A stretch of DNA of 64,000 nt from Streptomyces zagrosensis. Its GTDB lineage: Bacteria; Actinomycetota; Actinomycetes; Streptomycetales; Streptomycetaceae. Shown piece by piece: positions 17,456 to 26,154 of the stretch. The DNA lies in assembly GCF_014203645.1 (NCBI RefSeq), contig NZ_JACHJL010000019.1:99256-163255 (forward strand), in the 5' to 3' direction. The position numbers and the translations under genes were made by a program. How positions within the stretch are numbered: the stretch's first letter is position 1; every line of letters begins with the position of its first letter. Below the pieces are notes generated by a model, which was given only the letters and a program-made list of their open reading frames with translations, did not search any database and had not been told where the DNA came from.

Positions 17456-18793
17456 ATGGAGCCCAACACCCTGCTCGACGCCGTGCTGGACGAAGCGGGC
17501 ATCTCGCACGCGGCACTGGCGGCGCACGTCAACGAGGCGGGCCGGGCGCGCGGCATGGAGCTACGGTACGAACACACCGCCGTCGCCCGCTGGTTGAAGG
17601 GGCAGCGCCCGCGGGGCCAGGTCCCCGACCTCATCTGTGAGGTGCTCGGCGAGCGGGTACACCGTGCACTCACCCTTGATGCGATCGGCCTTGGCACCCC
17701 CGGCAGCCCTCGTGCGGCCTCCACACCGCTGTCCGGCTTTGTCGAACGCGCCACGGCCCTATGGCGCTCCGACGAACAGCAGCGCCCCCATGTCGTGCAA
17801 GCACCGGCCGTCACCGGCACCCCCGCCGTCATCCCGGTCTGGGAGTGGGAGAACCCGCCGGAGGACTCGGACGTCTCGCGGGACGGGCTGACCCGGGTGA
17901 GCATGACCGACATCGCCATGCTGCGCTCGGCCCGCGCCCACTACGAGCAGATGTACCGCAAGGCGGGCGGCGTCGCGACCCGCGCCCGCGTCGTCGGCTT
18001 TTTGATATCCGAGGCGGCGCCGCTCTTACGGGGCAGCTACCCGGACGCGACCGGCCGCCACCTCCATCGGGCTACCGGCGGCCTCGTCGCGGTCGCCGGA
18101 ATCTGCGCGTACGACTCCGATGCGCACGGGCTCGCGCAGCGCTACTTCCACCAGGCGTTGCGGCTCGCCAAGGCCAGTGGTGACCGCGGGCTTGGCGCCT
18201 ATGTCATCGCCCTGCTGGTCAACCAGTCATTGTTCATGCGGGAGTACCGGCAGGCGGTCGCATTCGCCGAATCCGCGCTGCGGGCCGCCGGCCCTCACCT
18301 CACCTCGGCCCTCGCCGCCGACCTGTACGCCATGCAGGCCAAGGCGTACGCACGGCTCGGCGATGGCCCGGGAGCGCTGTCCTGCATCCGGAGCGCGGAG
18401 AGCGCCGCCGAGCGCATCCGGCCCGGGCAGGAGCCCGACGAGACCGGCTATGTACAGCCGGGCTTGGTGAACGTGCAGGTCGCGGAGGCGCTGTTGAACC
18501 TTGGCGACCTGGACGCCGCCCGCGAACACGCCACGGCCGCGGTGGATACGCCCGCGCACGACCGGGGCCGGGTCCACCGGTTGGCGATGCTCACGCATAT
18601 CGAGCTGCGCCAGGGGGACGCGGACCGGGCGGGGGCGACCGCGGTGGAAATGGCACAGCGGGCGCGTGGAATGGAATCGCAGCGCTTGCGGGACCGGCTC
18701 CGCGCGGTGCGTGAGCATCTCGTCGAGAGCGGATGCGCCGCAACTTCCGAGGCCGCCGAACTGATCGACGGGGCACTGCGCGTTCCGCTGTGA
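17456..18793 (+). CDS. HTH/TPR regulatory protein of the NsdA-like type
   Basis: A 445-residue protein. The N terminus (MEPNTLLDAVLDEAGISHA to about residue 75) holds a helix-turn-helix-like domain containing HTAVARWLKGQRPRGQVPDL. From about 150 onward it is helical with TPR-type repeats (AQRYFHQALRLAKASGD, AREHATAAV). The pattern resembles NsdA/NsdB-type negative regulators of Streptomyces sporulation and antibiotic production; assignment to that subfamily is from memory of the N-terminal motif, not a search. ATG at 17456 follows a GGAGG-rich stretch. Confidence 0.75.
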   Translation: MEPNTLLDAVLDEAGISHAALAAHVNEAGRARGMELRYEHTAVARWLKGQRPRGQVPDLICEVLGERVHRALTLDAIGLGTPGSPRAASTPLSGFVERATALWRSDEQQRPHVVQAPAVTGTPAVIPVWEWENPPEDSDVSRDGLTRVSMTDIAMLRSARAHYEQMYRKAGGVATRARVVGFLISEAAPLLRGSYPDATGRHLHRATGGLVAVAGICAYDSDAHGLAQRYFHQALRLAKASGDRGLGAYVIALLVNQSLFMREYRQAVAFAESALRAAGPHLTSALAADLYAMQAKAYARLGDGPGALSCIRSAESAAERIRPGQEPDETGYVQPGLVNVQVAEALLNLGDLDAAREHATAAVDTPAHDRGRVHRLAMLTHIELRQGDADRAGATAVEMAQRARGMESQRLRDRLRAVREHLVESGCAATSEAAELIDGALRVPL

Positions 18794-18852
18794 GGCAGGT
18801 GAGGCCGCTCCCGCCGAGTCGCTGCCATCTACCCGGCGGAAGGTGGCTGACC

Positions 18853-19383
18853 GTGCAGTGGAAAAATCTCAGGGAGCGGACCGTCTACGAGAACCCGTGG
18901 TTCCGCGTCAATTTGGCGGATGTCGAACTCCCCAATGGGCACCACCTCGACCACTATCTGATCCGGCTGCGGCCCGTCGCCGTGGCCACGGTGGTCAACG
19001 AGGCGAATGAGGTGCTGCTGCTCTGGCGGCACCGGTTCATCACGGACAACTGGGGCTGGGAGCTGCCCGCAGGGGTCGTCGAGGACGGCGAGAACATCGC
19101 CGACGCGGCGGCCCGCGAAATGGAGGAGGAGACCGGCTGGCGGCCGGGCCCCCTGCGGCACCTGCTGTCCGTCGAGCCGTCCAACGGCCTGACCGACGCC
19201 CGGCACCATATCTACTGGGCCGAGGACGCCGACTACGTCGGGCCTCCCGAGGACGCGTTCGAGTCCGATCGGCGGGAGTGGGTGCCGCTGAAGATCGTGC
19301 CCGACATCGTGGCCAGCGGTGAGGTGCCAGCCGCGAACATGGCGGCGGCGCTGTTGCTGCTGCACCACATTCGGCTGGGCTGA
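18853..19383 (+). CDS. Nudix hydrolase (ADP-sugar pyrophosphatase type)
   Basis: A 176-residue protein with a complete Nudix box at about residues 74-96: G-x5-E-x7-REMEEETGW. The preceding strand (WRHRFITDNWGWELPAG) is typical of ADP-ribose/nucleoside-diphosphate-sugar pyrophosphatases. The GTG start at 18853 is placed by GGAAGG upstream and by the conserved WKNLRERTVYENPWFRV N terminus. It follows the HTH/TPR gene by 59 bases and may be co-transcribed with it; a strong hairpin follows. Confidence 0.9.
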   Translation: MQWKNLRERTVYENPWFRVNLADVELPNGHHLDHYLIRLRPVAVATVVNEANEVLLLWRHRFITDNWGWELPAGVVEDGENIADAAAREMEEETGWRPGPLRHLLSVEPSNGLTDARHHIYWAEDADYVGPPEDAFESDRREWVPLKIVPDIVASGEVPAANMAAALLLLHHIRLG

Positions 19384-19429
19384 TCCGGTCAGATTGACCC
19401 CGGGGCGGATACGGGGGCCGCCTACGGGG

Positions 19430-19462
19430 CGGGGCGTCGCCGTGTGCCACGGCGGCGCCCCG
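19430..19462 (+). terminator. Terminator after the Nudix gene
   Basis: A 15-bp stem (CGGGGCGTCGCCGTG with CACGGCGGCGCCCCG, one U-G pair) with loop TGC, 46 bases past the stop. The next 110 bases are a pyrimidine-rich repetitive run of CTCCTCCCGT-like units. Confidence 0.8.
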
Positions 19463-19684
19463 GTTCGTTAAGTCTCCTCCCGTCTCCTCCCGTTTGCTCC
19501 CACCTCCTCCCGTCTGCTCCCGTCTGCTTCGGTCTGCTCGGTCCTCTCCGGTCGTCCGCTCCTGTCTGGTCTCCTGCGGCGGCGGAACACCGCGTGGCCT
19601 GAGAGCGGTTGGTGGCCGCGCCCATGGCCCGGTGATGTGTCATACGGCTGCTACACCGCTGCCGTAGCGAGGACTGAACCCTGC

Positions 19685-19942
19685 TCAGTGGCCCGCGGCT
19701 TGCCAGATCGCGACGGCCAGCGCGCACACCCCCGTGAGCGCGGCCAAGGAGGGCAACGGCCAACGGCCGTGCTCCAACGCCCGTACTCGCTCGGTCGCAA
19801 CAGTCACATCTCGGTCGTTTTGCTCGCTGCGCTGGGCGAGGAGGGCGAGTTGCCCATCGATGCGGGCAACTCCGACATCGAGATTGCGGCGAATTTCCGC
19901 GAGCTCCGCGGCTACCACGGCTTGCTCGGGCCCGGTGGTCAC
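19685..19942 (-). CDS. Small protein with coiled coil and C-terminal membrane helix
   Basis: An 85-residue protein: an amphipathic, coiled-coil-like N-terminal half (VVAAELAEIRRNLDVGVARI, then QLALLAQRSEQNDRDV), then ERVRALEHGRWPLPS and a single membrane helix (LAALTGVCALAVAIWQA). Similar small proteins occur in Streptomyces chromosomes and phages; the layout resembles holin-associated or XhlA-like proteins, but function is not established. GTG at 19942 follows GGAAGGGGA. It stands alone with no phage genes around it. Confidence 0.65.
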   Translation of the reverse strand: MTTGPEQAVVAAELAEIRRNLDVGVARIDGQLALLAQRSEQNDRDVTVATERVRALEHGRWPLPSLAALTGVCALAVAIWQAAGH

Positions 19943-20362
19943 GCCTGTTCCCCTTCCACATGGGTGTCCGTGCGGTTGTCAACGCACTGAGCGAACCACG
20001 GTCGCGGGCGGTATGGGAGCGTGTGCGGACCGTATGCGCGGGTCCCCTGCGCGCACCCCGTGTGAATCACCCTCCGTTACCAGCCTGGCGGCCCGCATCA
20101 TTGCTGGCCCCGGCGGTACCTGGGCTGCGTCGATGGCTGCTCAAGGTGACTGCGACGTACGGTGACTGGCTGCGCGAGCGCGCCAGCCTCTCTTCGAGGT
20201 TGCATAAGCGGGCTGTTGCGGCTCGCCCGGTCGGCGGGGACATCGCTGTCAGAGAGCTGCCGAGGCGACGACGCAAGGCCGGTTGGCGGCTCCGCTTAGC
20301 GGTCGTTTCTCGCACCGGTGACGTGAAAGAAGGCGGCTGCCCCTCCCGGCCCTCCAACTGGG
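19943..20362. other. Gene-free stretch
   Basis: About 420 bp between the small membrane protein gene and the lectin terminator. The open frames across it have no recognisable domains, and the long plus-strand frame (19960-21015) runs antisense through the lectin gene. I see no RNA gene or clear repeat here. Confidence 0.4.
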
Positions 20363-20413
20363 CCCGGGCCGGAGGCAGGAAGGTTGACTGCGTCTTCCCG
20401 CCTCCGGCCCGGG
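20363..20413 (-). terminator. Terminator of the lectin gene
   Basis: Two 20-nt arms (20363-20382 and 20394-20413), complementary except for one position, enclose an 11-nt loop 48 bases downstream of the minus-strand lectin stop. Confidence 0.8.
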
Positions 20414-20460
20414 AGGCCCTGCTCAGCCCGCAGGCTTTGCCGCGTTGGGCGAAGCTTCGA

Positions 20461-20997
20461 TCAGGCGAAGCGGAACTGCTGGTTGCGTTGGTTCAGGCAC
20501 TTGTACTGGATGATCCGTGCGCCGGGGTCCTCGTTGTTGTTCTTCACGTCGAGGCACTTTTTATTGGCGAAGGCGCGCATGCGCACCGCGCCGGACGAGC
20601 TCTCGACCCTGAACTTCTGGTTGGCGCTCCCCTCACAGCGGTACTGGATGATCGGTGTTCTGTCATCGCTGCTCGCGTTCGCCACGTCAAGACACTTCCT
20701 GGCGGAGGTGCGAATTTCGTAGCGTCCGTCAGAGGCCGGCACGAAGGTGAACTTCTGGTTAGCGGCTCGGCTGCAGGGCTGTTGGATGGCCAACGCTCCG
20801 TCGTCGCTGTCGTCGGTGACTCCCTTCACCGCGATGCACATGTCGATGTCGCCGTTGAACGTCTTGATTCGAGTCTCGCCGGACGGTGGGGCGGACACTT
20901 CGACGGCGTGCACGGTGGCCGACATGCCCCCCGTGGTGGTGGCGGCCGTTACGGCGGCGATGGACAACCAGCGCAGGGTCTTGGTGTGAACGCGCAT
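20461..20997 (-). CDS. Secreted ricin B-type beta-trefoil lectin
   Basis: A 178-residue secreted protein. The signal peptide has charged n-region MRVHTKTLR, a hydrophobic core to about residue 25 and probable cleavage after VHA. The rest is one beta-trefoil with three repeats ending in Q-x-F (NQKFTF, NQKFRV, NQQFRF) in place of the usual QxW, and repeated KCLDV segments. Such domains bind galactose- or xylose-containing glycans; here no catalytic domain is attached. The ATG at 20997 follows AAGGGGAAG. The gene is monocistronic. Confidence 0.88.
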   Translation of the reverse strand: MRVHTKTLRWLSIAAVTAATTTGGMSATVHAVEVSAPPSGETRIKTFNGDIDMCIAVKGVTDDSDDGALAIQQPCSRAANQKFTFVPASDGRYEIRTSARKCLDVANASSDDRTPIIQYRCEGSANQKFRVESSSGAVRMRAFANKKCLDVKNNNEDPGARIIQYKCLNQRNQQFRFA

Positions 20998-21224
20998 GAC
21001 GCTTCCCCTTGTTGAGGTCTTCCGATGTGCCGCCTACAGACTCGGCTCCATATAGGTATGAGAAACGGAGAATTATCGGGATTCACCCGTTCGGTCCCGC
21101 GTGAGCGCAGTGGCCGTATCACCGCTGACAGGTCGCTTCGAGCGGGCGCTCGACCCAGAAAACGCGCTGTGCGCGTGCTGCCGTGCGCCCCGCCGATGGT
21201 CGTGCGTCGTCCGGTGCTTGGCCG

Positions 21225-24122
21225 TCAGGACAGTGCCGGGGTGCGCAGTCGCCACACTCCGGGGCGCACCTCAACGCCACTTGGCTGCGCCCAGTGTGCT
21301 TCCTGTTCCCCGCCGCATCCGCTCGGTGGCACCGCACGCAAGGTGCGCAGCGCGCGGCGGGCGTACGCCTCAAGGCGTCGGTCGCGGAGCGCGCCGGCCA
21401 GCTCCAGGCACTCACCGAACGACCGCACCGCGGCGTCAACATCCCCGCTCTCCAAGGCCACCAGCGACAGCGCACGCAGCGCGTCGTACCGACCGCGAAT
21501 GTCCACCGGCGTACTGACCACGGACAGGGCGGAGTTGAGCAGCCTGACCGCCTCGTCTAACCGGCCCGAACCGAGACTGAGTTCGGCCAGGCCCACCAAG
21601 GTACGGCCGTACTCCTTGGCGTCGGTGACCTCCCAGGCGGCGAGTCGCGCCCGCTGGTAGCACTCGCGCGCTTCTTGAAGATCGCGCCGCTGCCAGGCCA
21701 GGTCACCCAAGGAGCGCAGCAGCCGCGCCTCGGCGCGCCGGTCTCCGCAGTGGTGCGCCGCGTCGAGGGCGAGTGTGTGCGTGGTGAGCCAGTCGTCCCA
21801 GGCGGCACACGTCTCAAGGCCACAGCTCATGCTGTCCACGAGCCGAATCGTTGGCCGCCACAGCCGTGCCGCGTGTGCTGCGACCGCGACGGCCACCAGA
21901 GTGGCCTGCTCGGCCGCGAACCAGTCCAGCGGATGGTGCCCCACGGCGCTGGCATGCCAGGCCGGGCCGGCCTCCGCCGGCCCGGGCGGGGGGTAGCCGA
22001 TCGGGCCGGGGCCGGCGGGAGCTGGGGCAGCCCCGATGCCGGACCCAACGCCACGGCCGCGCCCCAATAGCAGGGACAGGCCGTGGTCGTTCTCAGCGGG
22101 CCGTCTCGCGTGCCCAGTGGCGTTCCGCCGGCTGTCGCTGCCATGGGCGCCGCCGCCGCCGTGGTCGCTCGCGCCGCCGTCGTAGCCCTGCGCACGGGCG
22201 TACGCTCCATCGCCGCCGCGCCGTCCAGGAGCCAGCAGCGCGTCCGCGTAGGCGGCGGCGTCCGCGCACGCGTCGCCCATCCGCTCCGTCGCGGCCCGTA
22301 CCGCCGCGGGGGATTCGTCGGCCACCAGTTCCACGGCGAGCAACCGCAGCAACTCGTGCAGCCGATAGCGGCCGGGCCTGGTGTCGGCGGCCCCGGCGGC
22401 CTCCAGCAGTCGGGCATCGACCAACGCCTCGATGAGCTGCTGCGCCTCCCCCGGGGTCACCCCTAGGACGGCCGTCGCCAGCCACAGTCCGAACGCACCG
22501 GGCGGCAGGAGCCCCAGGAGTCGAAAGGCACGCCGCTCGGCCGGCGAAGCCGCGCGGTAGGCGGCGAGTAGCGCGTCTCGTACGGCGAGGTCACCCACGG
22601 CCAGCTGCGACAGCCGGCCGCCCTCGTCGGCCAGCCGGTCGGCCAGCACCGCGGCCGTCCAGTGCGGCCTGGCGCTGAGCTTGGCCGCGGCAATGCGCAC
22701 CGCGAGCGGCAGCGCGCCGCACAGCTCCACGATCCGAGCCACCGCCGCCGGCTCCTGCACCGGGCGCGTCAGGGCCGCTGCCACCTCGAACATCGCACGC
22801 GCCTCGTCCGGGTCCGGCACGCGCAGCAACACCGGTCGTACGCCGCTCAGCCCGGCGGGTAACCGGCGGCTGGTGATCAGCGCGGTACTGCCGGCGCCGG
22901 TCGGCAGCAGCGGTCGCACCTGAGCCTCGCTGGCCGCGCTGTCGAGGATCAGCAGCATGCGCCGACCGGCGAGCAGCCGCTGCACCAGGTCGCACAGCTC
23001 CACGGGATCGGCGGGCAGCGGGCCCGGCACATCGGCCCGGCGCAGCAGCCGTTCCATCGCCTCGGTCGGGGACAGCGGCCCCCGGCCGGACGGGTGCAGA
23101 TCGAGATAGATCCGCCCATCCGGGAAGACTTCGGCGGCGCGGTGCGCGGCCTCCACGGCAAGGGCCGTCTTGCCGACCCCGGCGGGCCCGGCGATGGCGA
23201 CGCAACTGCCCGCCGGTGCACGCCGCAACCACCGCTCGACCTCGGCGAGCGCGGCGGTACGCCCGGTGAACGATGGGTCGGCCGCCGGCAAACCCACGGC
23301 CAGCCTCCTTGGCAGCAGCGCGCTCGACGGCGGCGCTGCCGCCCGGCCCGAGACCAGCAACTCCGGGTCGTCACCGAGGATGCGCCGGTGCAACCGCTGC
23401 AACGGCGGGCCCGGCTCCGTGCCGAGCTCATCGATCAAGGTGCCGCGCAGACTGGCGAACACCTGGAGCGCCTCGGCCTGCCGCTCGGCCCTGAACAGCG
23501 CCAGCATCAGATGGGCGTGCAGTTCTTCGCGCAGCGGATGCTCGCTCACCAGGGCCCGTAACTCGCCGATGAGTTCATGGTGCCGACCCAACTGGAGGTC
23601 GGCGCGTATGCGCTGCTCCAGAGCCGAGGTACGTACCTGCCACCCCCAGGTCGCGGCCCCGCCCAGCAGCGCGCCGTGCGGGGTGTCGGCGAGCATCGGC
23701 CCGCGCCACAGGGCCAGCGCCCGGCGGTGCAGATCCGATGCCGCCGCATAGTCCCCGTGCTCAAGGGCTCTGTGGCCCCGGTCGTGCAACTCCTCGAACT
23801 CCGTGAGGTCGAGTTGCCCCGGTTGCGGACGGAGCAGGTAGCCGGGGCTTTGGGTGACCAGCGCGTCGCGCCCGTGCCGTGGGTCGGCGGCCCGCAGGGT
23901 CTTACGAAGGTGGGAGACGTAGACCTGGAGGGTGGCGGTGGGGGTACGCGGCGGTGCGTCGCCCCACAACTCGTCGGTCAGGGCATCCACGGAGACCACC
24001 CGGTGGGCGCGCACCAACAGGCTGGCCAGCACGATGCGCAGCTTCGCGGCGCGCGGCGTCAGCACCCGCTCCTCGGGCGGCTCGCCCGTCACTTCCATCG
24101 GTCCCAGTATCCGGAACCTCAT
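21225..24122 (-). CDS. SARP-family regulator with NB-ARC and TPR domains (AfsR-like)
   Basis: A 965-residue protein: an OmpR-type winged-helix DNA-binding domain (residues 1-95, RILGPMEV...VSHLRKTL), a bacterial transcriptional activation domain (about 100-250), an NB-ARC ATPase with Walker A GPAGVGKT (Lys318) and Walker B MLLILDSA, a Gly/Ser-rich linker (about 640-700) and a TPR region. AfsR-type proteins activate antibiotic genes and bind heptameric direct repeats. Two rare TTA leucine codons occur, at 22862-22860 and 21560-21558, so translation probably depends on the bldA tRNA. A cluster of heptamers lies about 136-178 bp upstream, suggesting autoregulation. Confidence 0.93.
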   Translation of the reverse strand: MRFRILGPMEVTGEPPEERVLTPRAAKLRIVLASLLVRAHRVVSVDALTDELWGDAPPRTPTATLQVYVSHLRKTLRAADPRHGRDALVTQSPGYLLRPQPGQLDLTEFEELHDRGHRALEHGDYAAASDLHRRALALWRGPMLADTPHGALLGGAATWGWQVRTSALEQRIRADLQLGRHHELIGELRALVSEHPLREELHAHLMLALFRAERQAEALQVFASLRGTLIDELGTEPGPPLQRLHRRILGDDPELLVSGRAAAPPSSALLPRRLAVGLPAADPSFTGRTAALAEVERWLRRAPAGSCVAIAGPAGVGKTALAVEAAHRAAEVFPDGRIYLDLHPSGRGPLSPTEAMERLLRRADVPGPLPADPVELCDLVQRLLAGRRMLLILDSAASEAQVRPLLPTGAGSTALITSRRLPAGLSGVRPVLLRVPDPDEARAMFEVAAALTRPVQEPAAVARIVELCGALPLAVRIAAAKLSARPHWTAAVLADRLADEGGRLSQLAVGDLAVRDALLAAYRAASPAERRAFRLLGLLPPGAFGLWLATAVLGVTPGEAQQLIEALVDARLLEAAGAADTRPGRYRLHELLRLLAVELVADESPAAVRAATERMGDACADAAAYADALLAPGRRGGDGAYARAQGYDGGASDHGGGGAHGSDSRRNATGHARRPAENDHGLSLLLGRGRGVGSGIGAAPAPAGPGPIGYPPPGPAEAGPAWHASAVGHHPLDWFAAEQATLVAVAVAAHAARLWRPTIRLVDSMSCGLETCAAWDDWLTTHTLALDAAHHCGDRRAEARLLRSLGDLAWQRRDLQEARECYQRARLAAWEVTDAKEYGRTLVGLAELSLGSGRLDEAVRLLNSALSVVSTPVDIRGRYDALRALSLVALESGDVDAAVRSFGECLELAGALRDRRLEAYARRALRTLRAVPPSGCGGEQEAHWAQPSGVEVRPGVWRLRTPALS

Positions 24123-24257
24123 CCCGCCCCGTGTTTCCGCCCGTTGAGCGACCGGTTCAGCGGGCCAGCCAGTGACATGGTCAGTTCGGTCCCGCCCCCG
24201 TACCCGAACGGCTTCACCATAGGTCCCTTGCCTCGCCCGGCGTGAGGTGGGCGGACC

Positions 24258-24300
24258 CCTAAGCGGCCCTTAAGTCGCGGGACCTAAGTGCTGCTTAAGC
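24258..24300. promoter_or_regulatory. SARP-type direct repeats between SARP and PPTase genes
   Basis: Four heptamers of the form C(C/T)TAAG(C/T) start at 24258, 24269, 24283 and 24294. Within each pair the period is exactly 11 bp, the known spacing of SARP operators. A TATGGT-like -10 for the minus-strand SARP gene lies at 24221-24216. The region also lies upstream of the PPTase gene. Confidence 0.6.
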
Positions 24301-24593
24301 CGGTGCCCCGACCATCGGAGCCCGTCAGCGAGGCAGTGGGACGCTGTCCGTCGAGCTGAGCCGATGCGGGAGGGATCGCGTTGACCGAGCCGTCGCTCGC
24401 CCACGGCCGTCGCCGCATCGACCGCTGCCGCATCGACCGGCGAAGAGCCCGTTCCTGACGGCAGGGTGGGCCCAGGGGCCTTGGGGGCGACGGTTCCCGT
24501 CGGGAACGATCTCGGCCCGGCGGTCATCCTTGCAGGCGTATCCGTACGCTGTGGCGACCTGCCCGTCTGCCATCTCATCCTTGGAGGATTGCC

Positions 24594-25427
24594 ATGACGG
24601 CCGCCGAGAGCTCCAGGTCGGGTCCGCAGCTCGGCGTGCCGATTGAGGTCGTCGGCGAGGGCATCGGCTGGGACGCGGTCCACGCTGAACTGCTGTCGTC
24701 CGGGGCCGTACTGCTCTACGCCAGGCTTGCCGACTGGTACCCGGATGTGTCGTCCGTAGCCGAGCTGCGGGCACTGCTCGGCGACGACTGGACCTGTTAT
24801 CTGGCGCTGGCCCACCCGGATTTACGGGTGCAGTACGCCGCGTCGCGTCTGCTTTTGAAGTACGTGGCGCAGGCCGTGGTGCGCGACGGCCAGGGCAGTG
24901 ACGAACTCGGCTACGGGCCCACCGGCCGCCCGTACCTCCGCGGCTGCGACAAGATCGACATCAGCCTGAGCCATGCGGAGGGGTTAATGGTGGTGGGGCT
25001 GACCACCAGGGGGCTGATCGGCGTGGATGTGGAGCGGGCCGACCGGCAGGTGTACGGCAAGGGCTTCGGCCGGCACATTTGCACCCCCTACGAGTTGGTC
25101 ACTCTCTCCCGCTTGCCGGAGCCCGAGCGCAACGGCAGCCTGATCCGGCTGTGGACGCTGAAGGAGGCGTACAGCAAGGCCATCGGGCAGGCGATGAAGT
25201 TCCGCTTCACCGAATTCGGCTTCGCCCCGGACGGCGGGCCGGTGCGGGTACAGCGTCCGGACGGCAGTCTGGGCGGCAGCCATGAGTGGGCCTTCACCTC
25301 CGTGGTGTTGGACAGCGGCTACCGGGTGAGCGCCGCCGTCTTCGACGCCGCGGTGGCGCTCGGCCCCCCGTTGCCGGTCGAGATCGCCGTGCCGGCCCGC
25401 CCAGCGGATGGCCAGTGTTTCGCATAG
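24594..25427 (+). CDS. 4'-phosphopantetheinyl transferase (Sfp type)
   Basis: A 277-residue Sfp-type PPTase with the two signature motifs: IGVDVERA (metal ligands Asp145 and Glu147) and WTLKEAYSKA (Glu191 with Lys190 and Lys194). The N-terminal half contains RLLLKYVAQAV and LGYGPTGRPYL. It transfers phosphopantetheine from CoA to carrier proteins of polyketide or peptide synthetases; none is in this window, so it must serve carriers elsewhere. TTGGAGGATT precedes the ATG. Two TTA codons (24822-24824 and 24984-24986) suggest bldA dependence. The transposon inserted 84 bp after its stop. Confidence 0.92.
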   Translation: MTAAESSRSGPQLGVPIEVVGEGIGWDAVHAELLSSGAVLLYARLADWYPDVSSVAELRALLGDDWTCYLALAHPDLRVQYAASRLLLKYVAQAVVRDGQGSDELGYGPTGRPYLRGCDKIDISLSHAEGLMVVGLTTRGLIGVDVERADRQVYGKGFGRHICTPYELVTLSRLPEPERNGSLIRLWTLKEAYSKAIGQAMKFRFTEFGFAPDGGPVRVQRPDGSLGGSHEWAFTSVVLDSGYRVSAAVFDAAVALGPPLPVEIAVPARPADGQCFA

Positions 25428-25511
25428 TTCGCGTGGCACGAGACCGCGTTTCTTGGGCCGTACGGGAACGCCTCCAACGGCGTACGCGAAACCGCGCTCG
25501 GGGGCCGGGTA

Positions 25512-25557
25512 GAGGTGCCGGTAAGAATGCTGTCACCAGCCGCAAACGGCGGTGATC
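25512..25557 (+). repeat. Left terminal inverted repeat of the Tn3-family element
   Basis: Begins GAGGTGCCGGTAAGAA and ends AACGGCGGTGATC. It differs from the right repeat at positions 2, 17, 18, 27 and 33. Confidence 0.92.
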
Positions 25558-25640
25558 AGTCCTCGGACCTGGTGGGTTGGGGCAGTTCCGGTGTGCTCGT
25601 CGCCTCAGCGAGTGCCAGGCGACCGCCCTTCAGCTCGGGC

Positions 25641-25994
25641 ACGTATGGAACGGCCGAGCCGGTCCAGCGACGGGACGACGAGGGTGTCGCCCTCGCGCAG
25701 GTAGTCGAGGGCCTTTCACAGTTCCTCGCGTTCGGCGTTCTTGCCGGACTTCTTGTCGGAGAAGATCCGGATGCAGCCCGCTGTGTTGAGTGCGTAGATC
25801 TGCCGGTCGAGCAACTGCCCCTTGGCGGACACGCGTGCGTATCCCACGAGACTGCCGGTCCGTACGGCCGGAACGGGTGCGAGGAGATCGGCGGTGTCGT
25901 CGTCCTGGGGTGGCTGCACCCGCCAGATCGTACAGAAGACGGTGCTCCTCAAGTTCTTGAGCACATCGACTTTCTGACACCGTTTTATGGGCAT
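25641..25994 (-). pseudogene. Serine resolvase remnant with in-frame stop
   Basis: The N-terminal catalytic domain of a serine recombinase is readable: VGYARVSAKGQLLDRQ contains the active serine motif, then AGCIRIFSDKKSGKNAEREEL. An in-frame TGA (25718-25716), probably from TGG, interrupts it, and the same frame continues KALDYLREGDTLVVPSLDRL and GRS. Homology fades soon after GRSIR, so the C-terminal half and HTH are missing. In the intact element it would have resolved cointegrates. Position next to the left end is normal for Tn3-family elements. Confidence 0.85.
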
Positions 25995-26036
25995 GATCTG
26001 GCGCCGATCCGGCCACGCACCGCCGCTTACCGATCT

Positions 26037-26064
26037 TGCTCATCAATCGGTCGATAGATGAGCA
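26037..26064. promoter_or_regulatory. 28-bp imperfect palindrome, candidate res crossover site
   Basis: TGCTCATC and GATGAGCA form the outer arms and ATCG/CGAT the inner ones. The total length of 28 bp is that of resolvase subsite I. It lies 43 bp upstream of the resolvase open frame, where res sites occur. Confidence 0.45.
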
Positions 26065-26154
26065 TCGGCGAGTGAGGGGGGCGGGGCCGTCGCGTCCCCT
26101 GACCGGACGCCACAGAGGACGCGGAGCCCGGCGACGGCTGTCCGGGTACCAGTG

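Noticed and set aside
19580..19684. Possible tRNA-like folded segment
   Set aside because: No cloverleaf with a T-loop GTTCRA motif and matching acceptor stem could be built.
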